Shown: positions 1 through 5,570, numbered from the stretch's first letter. The stretch: 6,309 bases of DNA from Candidatus Halomonas stercoripullorum (GCA_019114645.1 DXFC01000214.1:1-6309), one strand, 5' to 3'. Made by a program: numbers and translations. Notes: generated by a model not told the origin, from the sequence alone.

Positions 1-2
1 TA

Positions 3-170
3 CCGCTGACCGGGCTGGGTGCCATTATCTTTGTGGCCTGGTGTCTTGAGCGTAATAGTGTGACTCAGGAACTCGGGCTGACAGGCGGTAAAGAGCAGCT
101 GTGGAATCTGGTGGCTCGCTATGTGGCACCCATCGGGGTCATTGCGGTGTTTATCGCCGGCTTGTTTTAA
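3..170 (+). CDS. Sodium-dependent transporter (NSS/SNF family), C-terminal fragment
   Basis: Only the last 55 codons are present; the gene begins left of the window and ends at TAA 168-170. The fragment reads as two hydrophobic helices. The first (PLTGLGAIIFVAWCLE) is followed by a polar loop holding ELGLTGGKEQLW, and the second (LVARYVAPIGVIAVFIAGLF) runs to the C-terminus. The loop tryptophan followed by an R-Y-V-A-P-I helix is characteristic of the last two membrane segments of bacterial neurotransmitter:sodium symporter proteins, which use the sodium gradient at the inner membrane to import amino acids or related amines. The substrate cannot be told from this piece. It converges with the small gene on the other strand, and a strong hairpin follows 16 bases after the stop. 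The family call is by eye from a short segment, so another multi-pass secondary transporter is not fully excluded. Confidence 0.72.
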   Translation, partial: PLTGLGAIIFVAWCLERNSVTQELGLTGGKEQLWNLVARYVAPIGVIAVFIAGLF

Positions 171-186
171 CAGCGCAAATCACCCT

Positions 187-216
187 CACTACGAGCCCTG
201 GCCGGGGCTCGTAGTG
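187..216. terminator. Hairpin between convergent genes, probable bidirectional terminator
   Basis: A perfect 12-bp inverted repeat (CACTACGAGCCC and its complement) encloses a 6-base loop, TGGCCG. It begins 16 bases after the transporter stop and ends 19 bases from the stop of the minus-strand gene, so it is well placed to end both transcripts. There is no clear run of T on the + side (TGCCATTCT follows), and only GATTT on the - side. It is therefore not a textbook intrinsic terminator and may act mainly as a 3'-end stabiliser or with Rho. Confidence 0.6.
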
Positions 217-235
217 TGCCATTCTGGCAGATGCC

Positions 236-436
236 TTAGTGTATTTCTTCGTCGACCAGCCCGGCGATCTCCCGTTCCAGTTGTTTGAATTCGTTATGCA
301 GTTCGATACCGCGACGGGCACGTAAGTTGCGCTGGGCGGCGCTGCGGGAACGCTTCTCGTGTTCGGCGACGTTGATGCCCATGAAGATGTCGAGAAGCTC
401 ATTCTTGACCGAAGTGACACGTTCGACCTTATTCAT
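236..436 (-). CDS. Small highly charged protein, possibly PA3496-like family
   Basis: The reading frame encodes 66 residues starting MNKVERVTSVKN and ending GLVDEEIH. I chose the ATG at 436 because AAGGAGG (complement of 445-451) sits 8 bases upstream, an excellent ribosome binding site. The frame stays open for another 31 codons upstream, but that part has no comparable site. The protein is rich in Arg, Glu and Lys, has no signal peptide or membrane segment, and its second half (AAQRNLRARRGIELHNEFKQ onward) looks like one long amphipathic helix. The N-L-R-A-R-R-x-I-E pattern followed by a Leu/Glu-rich helix recalls the small gammaproteobacterial family named after Pseudomonas PA3496 (putative envelope integrity protein). 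That link is a weak recollection, not a demonstrated match. It is divergent from hexR and convergent with the transporter. I am confident that it is a gene, but not of its function. Confidence 0.72.
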   Translation of the reverse strand: MNKVERVTSVKNELLDIFMGINVAEHEKRSRSAAQRNLRARRGIELHNEFKQLEREIAGLVDEEIH

Positions 437-444
437 GATCGACC

Positions 445-451
445 CCTCCTT
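445..451 (-). promoter_or_regulatory. Strong ribosome binding site for the small minus-strand gene
   Basis: The minus strand reads AAGGAGG followed by 8 bases and then ATG at 436. This decides the start of the 66-residue protein over the longer open frame that begins at 529. Confidence 0.75.
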
Positions 452-485
452 CTTCTCTTCCGGTGGCCGGTATCGTTTACTGAAC

Positions 486-504
486 CACATCCCGGCTTGA
501 TGTG
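486..504. repeat. Inverted repeat 1 of the divergent region
   Basis: CACATC and GATGTG form a perfect 6-bp inverted repeat around a 7-base spacer. It lies about 50 bases upstream of the small minus-strand gene, two bases from the next repeat. It could be an operator or a leader hairpin for that gene; its role is unknown. Confidence 0.4.
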
Positions 505-506
505 TC

Positions 507-530
507 CGTGCTCTTATGACTTTGAGCACG
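507..530. repeat. Inverted repeat 2 of the divergent region
   Basis: CGTGCTC (507-513) and GAGCACG (524-530) form a perfect 7-bp inverted repeat around 10 bases, about one helical turn, so the half-site centres are 17 bases apart. The spacing suits a dimeric regulator. An AT-rich stretch (TAAATTTTAC) follows, so on the + strand it could also fold as a weak hairpin. No factor can be named. Confidence 0.45.
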
Positions 531-540
531 TAAATTTTAC
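530..540. promoter_or_regulatory. AT-rich palindrome, candidate operator upstream of hexR
   Basis: GTAAA-T-TTTAC is an 11-bp palindrome with one central base, next to TATAC, in the most AT-rich part of the divergent region. RpiR-family regulators, including HexR, bind AT-rich palindromes (HexR sites resemble TGTAATTAAATTACA). The half-site here is similar in flavour but the symmetric pair is two bases closer. I therefore offer it only as a possible autoregulatory or shared promoter site. Confidence 0.3.
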
Positions 541-546
541 TATACC

Positions 547-560
547 CTTCTTGACAGAAG
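547..560. repeat. Inverted repeat 4 of the divergent region
   Basis: CTTCT and AGAAG form a 5-bp inverted repeat around TGAC. It overlaps a perfect TTGACA (551-556), but no acceptable -10 box follows at 16-18 bases on the + strand. The site is therefore more likely part of the symmetric cluster than a simple sigma-70 promoter. Confidence 0.3.
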
Positions 561-655
561 AATGACGTTATGGTGTTTCCACGTTACGGAATCGCTCGAG
601 CTAAAAGGGGTTCGGTCGTTCCCTGCCTTGGAAAATCACCCAAGCGCAGCAGCAT

Positions 656-673
656 CAGGCATACTGAAGCCTG
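656..673 (+). repeat. Small hairpin in the hexR leader
   Basis: CAGGC and GCCTG form a 5-bp stem with an 8-base loop, ending 14 bases before the AAGGAG ribosome binding site. It could modestly affect translation, but it is short enough to be chance. Confidence 0.2.
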
Positions 674-690
674 TTTGCCTTCAATCAAGG

Positions 691-701
691 AGTTCAGTGT
701 G
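691..701 (+). promoter_or_regulatory. RBS region and GTG start codon that set the HexR start
   Basis: AAGGAG (688-693) is followed by 6 bases and then GTG at 699-701. This is the only good ribosome binding site in the frame, and it places the start exactly where HexR homologues begin. The alternative ATG at 570 would add 43 residues with no resemblance to the family and has no clear ribosome binding site. Confidence 0.75.
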
Positions 702-1550
702 AGTCGCGCCCTGTTCGATGAGATGAGACGCCGCATGGAGCACTTCCGTCGCTCCGAGCAGAAAGTGGCGCGCTTCGTGCTGCGCAATCCCGATGAAGTT
801 ATCCACATGCGTATCGTTGATCTGGCTACCGAAGCCAAGGTCAGTGAACCGACAGTGGTACGCTTCTGCCGTGCGCTGGGCTGTAACGGCTTCCAGGATT
901 TCAAGCTCAAGTTGGCCCAGATGCTGGCTTCCGGCAGTCAGTTCGCCCAGTTCTCGATGAACGACGACGATTCCGTCGCTGAATTTTCGCAAAGCATCTT
1001 CGACTCTACCGTAGGGACGCTGCTTTCAGTACGTGACCGCCTCGACAACGATGCCATGAGCCGGGCCATTCAGGCGCTGGCCTTGGCCAACCGGGTAGAG
1101 TTCTACGGATTTGGCGCTTCCGGCGCGGTGGCGTTCGATGCCCAGCACAAGTTCTTTCGCTTGCAGATCTCCACGGCAGCCTACGCCGACCCTCACATGC
1201 AGAACATGTCGGCGGTCACCCTCAAGGAGGGTGATGTGGTGGTGGCGATTTCGCAGACCGGACGTACCCGGGCCCTGGTGGCCAGCGTGCGTCTGGCACG
1301 GGAAGCCGGAGCCACGGTAATAGGGCTGTGCCCTAACGGTTCGCCACTCTCCGAAGAAGTGACCCTGCCGCTCTATATTGATGTACCCGAGGATACCGAG
1401 ATTTATACGCCGATGAGTTCGCGTATTGCTCACCTGGTACTGATCGATGTGCTCGCGGTGGGAGTAGCCAAGACGCGTGGTCCCAAGCTTGCCGAACAGC
1501 TCAAATCCGTGAAGCGCAGCCTGACGCCGCTGCGGTTCCCCGAAAGCTGA
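699..1550 (+). CDS. hexR: HexR, RpiR-family transcriptional regulator of glucose / Entner-Doudoroff metabolism
   Basis: The 283-residue product aligns by eye along its whole length with HexR (E. coli YebK, 289 aa). The N-terminal RpiR helix-turn-helix domain spans about residues 1-78, with recognition region LATEAKVSEPTVVRFCRALG at 42-61. The C-terminal SIS sugar-phosphate domain spans about 125-265, with GFGASGAV (137-144) and SQTGRT (185-190). Arg55, Arg58, Ser141 and Ser185 correspond, as I recall, to the DNA-contacting arginines and effector-binding serines reported in Pseudomonas HexR. HexR is a cytoplasmic dimer that binds operators of zwf-pgl-eda, edd and gap-type genes and is released by 2-keto-3-deoxy-6-phosphogluconate. 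Here it is not beside those genes: it is divergent from a small unknown gene and followed 69 bp later by uvrD. The start is GTG. The leader is long, and upstream palindromes may mediate autoregulation. Confidence 0.92.
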   Translation: MSRALFDEMRRRMEHFRRSEQKVARFVLRNPDEVIHMRIVDLATEAKVSEPTVVRFCRALGCNGFQDFKLKLAQMLASGSQFAQFSMNDDDSVAEFSQSIFDSTVGTLLSVRDRLDNDAMSRAIQALALANRVEFYGFGASGAVAFDAQHKFFRLQISTAAYADPHMQNMSAVTLKEGDVVVAISQTGRTRALVASVRLAREAGATVIGLCPNGSPLSEEVTLPLYIDVPEDTEIYTPMSSRIAHLVLIDVLAVGVAKTRGPKLAEQLKSVKRSLTPLRFPES

Positions 1551-1619
1551 GAGCTCAATGGAACAGGACGCAATATGCTAAGCTTGGCGCTCAATTTTTA
1601 AGCGACAGCAGCGTTCCCC

Positions 1620-3827
1620 ATGGATGACGTTTCGGCGATTCTCGATCATTTGAACCCGGCCCAGCGCGAGGCGGTCAGTGCTCCTCAGGGCAACATGCTG
1701 GTGCTGGCCGGAGCCGGCTCAGGCAAGACCCGGGTACTGGTTCATCGTATCGCCTGGTTGATGCAGGCTGAAGGCCTGTCACCTTACGCCGTGCTGGCGG
1801 TGACTTTCACCAACAAGGCGTCACGTGAGATGCGCACGCGACTGGAGGCGCTATTGGGTTTGTCGCTGCGCAATGTCTGGGTTGGCACGTTTCACTCCAT
1901 CTCCCACCGCCTGCTACGTACCCACTGGCAGGATGCACGGTTGCCGCAGCATTTTCAGATTATCGACTCCGACGATCAGTTGCGCTTGATCAAGCGACTG
2001 CTCAAGGAGCATCACATCGATGATGAGCGCTATCCGCCGCGCCAGGTGCAGTATTTCATTTCCGGTTGCAAGGAAGAGGGGCTACGGCCCCATCAAGTCG
2101 ACGTGCAAGGTGATGCCTACATGGCACAGATGGTGGTGCTCTATGAGCGCTATCAGCTCACCTGCGAGCGTGGTGGATTGGTCGACTTTGGCGAACTGCT
2201 GCTGAGAAGCCTGGAGTTGCTGCGCGATAATCCGGCATTGCTGGCACATTACCGTGAGCGTTTCGGGCATGTGCTGGTCGATGAGTTTCAGGATACCAAT
2301 ACGCTGCAGTACGCCTGGCTCAAACTGCTGACTGGCATGCAAACGCCGATGACGGTGGTGGGCGATGATGACCAGTCGATCTATGGCTGGCGAGGAGCGA
2401 AGATCGAGAACATTCGTCGCTTCGAGCAGGAGTTTCCGGCGACCCGCACGGTCCGCCTGGAGCAGAACTACCGTTCCACCAGTGTCATCCTGGATGCTGC
2501 CAACGCATTGATTGATCACAATGCCGAGCGCATGGGCAAGGAGTTATGGACCGCCGGTGAGCGTGGCGAGCCGATTTCGGTTTATGCCGGCTTCAACGAT
2601 CTCGACGAAGCGCGCTTTATTGTCGATACCATCAAGGAAAAGGTCGATGAGGGGTGTCGACGCCAGGATGTTGCGATCCTCTACCGCTCGAACGCCCAGT
2701 CGCGGGTACTTGAGGAGACGCTGATTCGCCAGGGGATGCCTTACCGTATCTATGGAGGGCAGCGCTTCTATGAACGTCTGGAGATCAAGAACGCACTGGC
2801 TTATCTGCGCTTGTTGCTCAATCGCGATGATGACGCTTCGCTGGAGCGTATCATCAATGTGCCGGCACGGGGCATCGGCACGCGTACGGTAGAGTTGCTG
2901 CGTGAACACGCACGGATGGCGGAAGTGTCATTATGGCAGGCGCTGCATGATGGGCTCAGTAGCGGTTCCTTCAAGGGGCGCGCCGGTAGTGCATTACAAG
3001 CGTTTGCCAATCTCATTGAAGGACTCGATAACGCCACTGCAGGCATGGCGCTACATGAGATTATCGCTTACGGGATCGAGGCCTCCGGCCTGGTCGAGCA
3101 TCACCGTAGCGAGAAAGGAGAAAAGGGTCAGGCCCGGGTGGAGAACCTGGAAGAGTTGATCAACGCTGCTCGTGGCTTCACCCAAGGGGATGTCTTTGAT
3201 CCACCCGAGGCGGGCGAGGGCATGGTAGCGCTTGAAGCCTTCCTGGCCGAAGCGGCACTCAATGCCGGCGAGCATGAGGCGGATGAATTCGAAGACAGCG
3301 TGCAGCTGATGACGTTGCATTCGGCCAAGGGGCTGGAGTTTCCGGTGGTCTTCATCGCTGGGGTAGAAGAAGGGTTGTTCCCGCACAAGATGTCACTGGA
3401 GGAGCCGGGGCGTCTCGAAGAGGAGCGTCGACTCTGTTATGTCGGCGTGACCCGGGCCATGCGCAAGCTCTATCTCACCCATGCCGAGATTCGTCGCTTG
3501 CATGGCAAGGAGACCTTTCAGCGACCTTCACGCTTTCTGCGCGAGATTCCCGCCGAATATCTGGAAGAGGTACGTTTGCGCGGACAAATTTCTCGGCCGG
3601 TAACCGCCATGCGCCCGGCGGTGGGGCTGTCACGTCAGACCACGGTCGACCCGGGCGGCGACCTGCCTAGTCTTAGCCTTGGGCAACGTGTGTTGCATCC
3701 GGTTTTTGGTGAGGGAGTGATTCTCAACGCCGAGGGTGAAGGGGCGCGAGCTCGGGTGCAGGTCAGTTTTGAGGGGGAGGGGGACAAGTGGCTGGTGTTG
3801 GGCTTTGCCAAGCTCACTCCATTGTAA
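1620..3827 (+). CDS. uvrD: DNA helicase II (UvrD), superfamily 1A 3'-5' helicase
   Basis: The 735-residue protein is collinear with E. coli UvrD (720 aa), from the start MDDVSAILDHLNPAQREAV to the C-terminus. The helicase motifs are in order: Q-motif Gln15; Walker A GAGSGKT (31-37); motif Ia TFTNKA; Walker B DEFQDTN (221-227); motif III GDDDQSIYGWRGA (248-260); motif IV QNYRST (282-287); motif V HSAKGLEF (567-574); motif VI VGVTRA (608-613). A C-terminal Tudor-like fold (about 685-735, from LGQRVLHPVFGEG) is present; in UvrD this region contacts RNA polymerase. UvrD unwinds DNA 3'-5', removes the incised oligonucleotide with UvrC in nucleotide excision repair, and acts after MutL in mismatch repair. 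The start fits the family, but the ribosome binding site is poor, and no LexA box (CTG-N10-CAG) is visible in the 69 bp upstream. Co-transcription with hexR is possible. Confidence 0.97.
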   Translation: MDDVSAILDHLNPAQREAVSAPQGNMLVLAGAGSGKTRVLVHRIAWLMQAEGLSPYAVLAVTFTNKASREMRTRLEALLGLSLRNVWVGTFHSISHRLLRTHWQDARLPQHFQIIDSDDQLRLIKRLLKEHHIDDERYPPRQVQYFISGCKEEGLRPHQVDVQGDAYMAQMVVLYERYQLTCERGGLVDFGELLLRSLELLRDNPALLAHYRERFGHVLVDEFQDTNTLQYAWLKLLTGMQTPMTVVGDDDQSIYGWRGAKIENIRRFEQEFPATRTVRLEQNYRSTSVILDAANALIDHNAERMGKELWTAGERGEPISVYAGFNDLDEARFIVDTIKEKVDEGCRRQDVAILYRSNAQSRVLEETLIRQGMPYRIYGGQRFYERLEIKNALAYLRLLLNRDDDASLERIINVPARGIGTRTVELLREHARMAEVSLWQALHDGLSSGSFKGRAGSALQAFANLIEGLDNATAGMALHEIIAYGIEASGLVEHHRSEKGEKGQARVENLEELINAARGFTQGDVFDPPEAGEGMVALEAFLAEAALNAGEHEADEFEDSVQLMTLHSAKGLEFPVVFIAGVEEGLFPHKMSLEEPGRLEEERRLCYVGVTRAMRKLYLTHAEIRRLHGKETFQRPSRFLREIPAEYLEEVRLRGQISRPVTAMRPAVGLSRQTTVDPGGDLPSLSLGQRVLHPVFGEGVILNAEGEGARARVQVSFEGEGDKWLVLGFAKLTPL

Positions 3828-3867
3828 GTTCTTGTGTATGAGGTAGAGTCGTGTTCCCTGTGAGAGG

Positions 3868-3881
3868 TGACGTATACGTCA
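3868..3881. promoter_or_regulatory. Perfect 14-bp palindrome, candidate operator upstream of the TRAP gene
   Basis: TGACGTATACGTCA is perfectly self-complementary. It lies in the intergenic region, 41 bases after the uvrD stop and about 100 bases before the TRAP gene start. It is just upstream of a possible -35 box at 3891. Its form and place suit a dimeric regulator acting as activator or distal operator. I cannot assign it to a known family. Confidence 0.45.
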
Positions 3882-3890
3882 AAAGACAAC

Positions 3891-3919
3891 TTGCTGGCTA
3901 AAAGACCATTAAGCATACT
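3891..3919 (+). promoter_or_regulatory. Possible sigma-70 promoter of the TRAP binding-protein gene
   Basis: TTGCTG (3891-3896) and CATACT (3914-3919) are separated by exactly 17 bases. Each box matches the consensus only partly (3 of 6 and 4 of 6). The placement is attractive because a perfect palindrome lies directly upstream and a second palindrome begins at 3920, where transcription would start. This is a weak call from sequence alone. Confidence 0.28.
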
Positions 3920-3943
3920 CTTGACGTGATAAGTCACGCCAAG
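3920..3943. promoter_or_regulatory. 24-bp near-perfect palindrome, candidate operator at the TRAP gene promoter
   Basis: The order is CTTG, A, CGTGA, central TAAG, TCACG, C, CAAG. Both the CGTGA/TCACG and CTTG/CAAG arms pair perfectly; the only break outside the centre is A against C. The 24-bp length and position 36 bases before the ATG suit a repressor operator over the transcription start. Like the upstream 14-bp palindrome, it carries a TGACGT/TGACG-like half, so one protein may bind both. Confidence 0.45.
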
Positions 3944-3979
3944 ACGCGACCCATAATAACCATCCGGAGCCACGCCCTT

Positions 3980-5080
3980 ATGCAACGTCGCCTTTTTTTG
4001 AAAAACAGTCTCAAGACCGCCGGCCTGGGTGCCGCTGGTGTTATCGCCGCCCCTTTTGTCTCCACGGCCAAGGCGCAGGAGACAATTACCTGGGATATGG
4101 TCACTTCATGGCCCACCAACTTCCCGGCATTGGGCACGGGGGCCAATGAGTTCGCCCGGCGCATCGAGGTGCTGTCGGGAGGCCGCATGCGTATTCGCGT
4201 GCACGGCGCCGGTGAGTTGGTGCCGGCCATGGAAGTGTTCGATGCGGTAGCGGCCGGTACTGCCGAGATGGGTCACTCTGCTTCCTACTATTGGCGCGGC
4301 AAGGTCGCTGCTTCGCAGTTCTTTACGGCGGTGCCATTTGGCATGACCACCACTGAAACCAATGCCTGGCTCTACCATGGCGGTGGCCAGGAGCTGTGGG
4401 ATGAACTCTATGCCAAATACAACCTCAAGCCGTTCCCGGTAGGCAATACCGGTACGCAACCGGGTGGCTGGTTCAAGAAAGAGATCAATTCTCTCGATGA
4501 TCTGCAGGGCGTGAAACTGCGTCTGCCGGGCCTGGCTGGCGAGGCCATGAACCGTATCGGGGTGACCACGGTGAATATGCCGGGTGGTGAGATCTACACC
4601 TCGATGCAGACCGGGGTGCTGGATGCGGCGGACTGGGTCAGCCCGTATAACGATCTGGCTTTCGGTTTGCACCAGGTAGCCGACTATTACTATACCTCGG
4701 CATGGAACGAACCATCTGCAGTGCTCGAAGGTACCATCAACCTGGATGCCTGGAATGCACTGCCTGACGACCTCAAAGAGGTGGTACGCGAAGCGGCCAT
4801 GGCATCCAATCTGGCCATGATCAGCGAATTCGCCTTCCGTAATGGCCAAGCACTCGAAACCCTGGTCGAGGAGCATGGCGTACAGCTGCGTACCTTCCCC
4901 CAGGATGTCATGGAAGCGCTGTTTGAAGCGTCGAAAGTGGTGATCCAGGAGCAGGTCGATAGCGATCCCGACTCGGCCAAGGTGTATGAGTCTTATCAAG
5001 CTTTCCAGAAGCTGGTGCGGGTTGCCACCGATACCGGTGAGTACGACTATCTCAAGTTCCGTGACGCCATTGGCGCTTGA
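3980..5080 (+). CDS. TRAP transporter substrate-binding protein, TakP/DctP type (2-oxo acid-like), Tat-exported
   Basis: The 366-residue protein starts at the ATG at 3980, with GGAG 10 bases upstream; this start puts the signal peptide at the N-terminus. Twin arginines in RRLFLK (3-8), a hydrophobic stretch and AKA-QE suggest Tat export with cleavage after residue 32. The rest resembles Rhodobacter TakP throughout: GAGELVPAMEV, YYWRGK, GNTGTQPGGWFKKEI and AADWVSPYND. By alignment with TakP, Gln160, Arg181, Asp218-Trp219 and Glu244 sit at its ligand and cation sites with a constant offset of four residues. Such proteins deliver organic acids (pyruvate, 2-oxobutyrate, lactate; related proteins are named for mannitol/chloroaromatic uptake) from the periplasm to DctQ/DctM membrane partners. 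No dctQ or dctM is adjacent: the gene stands alone between uvrD and a convergent thioesterase. The family is firm; the exact substrate is unknown. Confidence 0.9.
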   Translation: MQRRLFLKNSLKTAGLGAAGVIAAPFVSTAKAQETITWDMVTSWPTNFPALGTGANEFARRIEVLSGGRMRIRVHGAGELVPAMEVFDAVAAGTAEMGHSASYYWRGKVAASQFFTAVPFGMTTTETNAWLYHGGGQELWDELYAKYNLKPFPVGNTGTQPGGWFKKEINSLDDLQGVKLRLPGLAGEAMNRIGVTTVNMPGGEIYTSMQTGVLDAADWVSPYNDLAFGLHQVADYYYTSAWNEPSAVLEGTINLDAWNALPDDLKEVVREAAMASNLAMISEFAFRNGQALETLVEEHGVQLRTFPQDVMEALFEASKVVIQEQVDSDPDSAKVYESYQAFQKLVRVATDTGEYDYLKFRDAIGA

Positions 5081-5099
5081 TTGCGGCAGCGAGAGTAGT

Positions 5100-5127
5100 G
5101 ACAAGGGCGCCAACCGGCGCCCTTGTC
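5100..5127. terminator. Hairpin between convergent genes, probable bidirectional terminator
   Basis: GACAAGGGCGCC and its perfect complement form a 12-bp, GC-rich stem with an AACC loop, 19 bases after the TRAP gene stop. It lies 35 bases beyond the end of the minus-strand thioesterase. A further 10-bp palindrome, ACAAGCTTGT (5136-5145), lies beside it. GTGTCTGC follows rather than a T run, so it is a strong hairpin but not a classical intrinsic terminator. This is the same design as the hairpin at the left end of the window. Confidence 0.6.
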
Positions 5128-5162
5128 GTGTCTGCACAAGCTTGTCGCTCTCTTAGCCAGGG

Positions 5163-5570
5163 TCAGTTGCGCTGACGCACCGCGCGGATCCGGCTCGTTT
5201 CATCGAGTGCTACCATCACGAAGCGTGCTTCCGTCACCTTATGCAGCTCGCTGGTCTCGGGTTCGTGTGGTTGACGAATCCACACTTCGACATTGATCTT
5301 GATCGAGCTGTGGCCGATTTCGCGCACGTCAGTGAAGATATTGACTATCGAGCCAACCCGTACCGGGCTCAAAAAATCCATGGTTTCGATGGCGACGGTG
5401 GCAGTACGGCCATGGGCTTCACGTCCGGCTGCCAGTTCGGCTGCCTGGTCCATATGACGTACCAGCCAGCCGCCGGGAATATCGCCATAGAGATTGGTAT
5501 CTTGCCGGTTGGCCAATAGTTTGAGCGTGAGCTGCCCTTGGTGTGCGGGGACATCATCAAGATCGGTCAT
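5163..5570 (-). CDS. Acyl-CoA thioesterase, YciA-type hotdog fold
   Basis: The 135-residue protein matches E. coli YciA and Haemophilus HI0827 across their core. GQLTLKLLANRQDTNLYGDI leads into GGWLVRHMD, then AHGRTATVAIETMDFLSPVRVG and INVEVWIR. Asp41 in GGWLVRHMD corresponds to the catalytic Asp44 of HI0827. These cytoplasmic hexameric enzymes hydrolyse a broad range of acyl-CoAs to free acid and CoA. I start the protein at the ATG at 5570 because homologues begin only about 10-15 residues before the GQL segment. The frame is open for a further 59 codons upstream, but those residues are unlike the family and overlap the divergent gene. No strong ribosome binding site precedes the ATG. One difference from the classical signature is GDIP in place of GDIF just before the GGW motif. 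It is convergent with the TRAP gene and divergent from the PstS-like gene. Substrate preference cannot be read from the sequence. Confidence 0.88.
   Translation of the reverse strand: MTDLDDVPAHQGQLTLKLLANRQDTNLYGDIPGGWLVRHMDQAAELAAGREAHGRTATVAIETMDFLSPVRVGSIVNIFTDVREIGHSSIKINVEVWIRQPHEPETSELHKVTEARFVMVALDETSRIRAVRQRN

Noticed and set aside
551..556. Perfect TTGACA as a hexR -35 box
   Set aside because: No acceptable -10 hexamer occurs 16-18 bases downstream; the best nearby sequences are TGTTTC and GTGTTT.
570..698. ATG at 570 as the HexR start
   Set aside because: The added 43 residues do not resemble HexR, and the start lacks a ribosome binding site; GTG 699 has AAGGAG at 6 bases.
1551..1619. 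LexA box upstream of uvrD
   Set aside because: CTG and CAG occur, but never 10 bases apart with the AT-rich core; the nearest pair is 14 bases apart.
4106..5137. A 343-codon open frame on the minus strand opposite the TRAP gene
   Set aside because: It lies almost wholly antisense to a clear protein family member, shows no recognisable motifs, and is the kind of mirror frame that GC-rich codon use produces.
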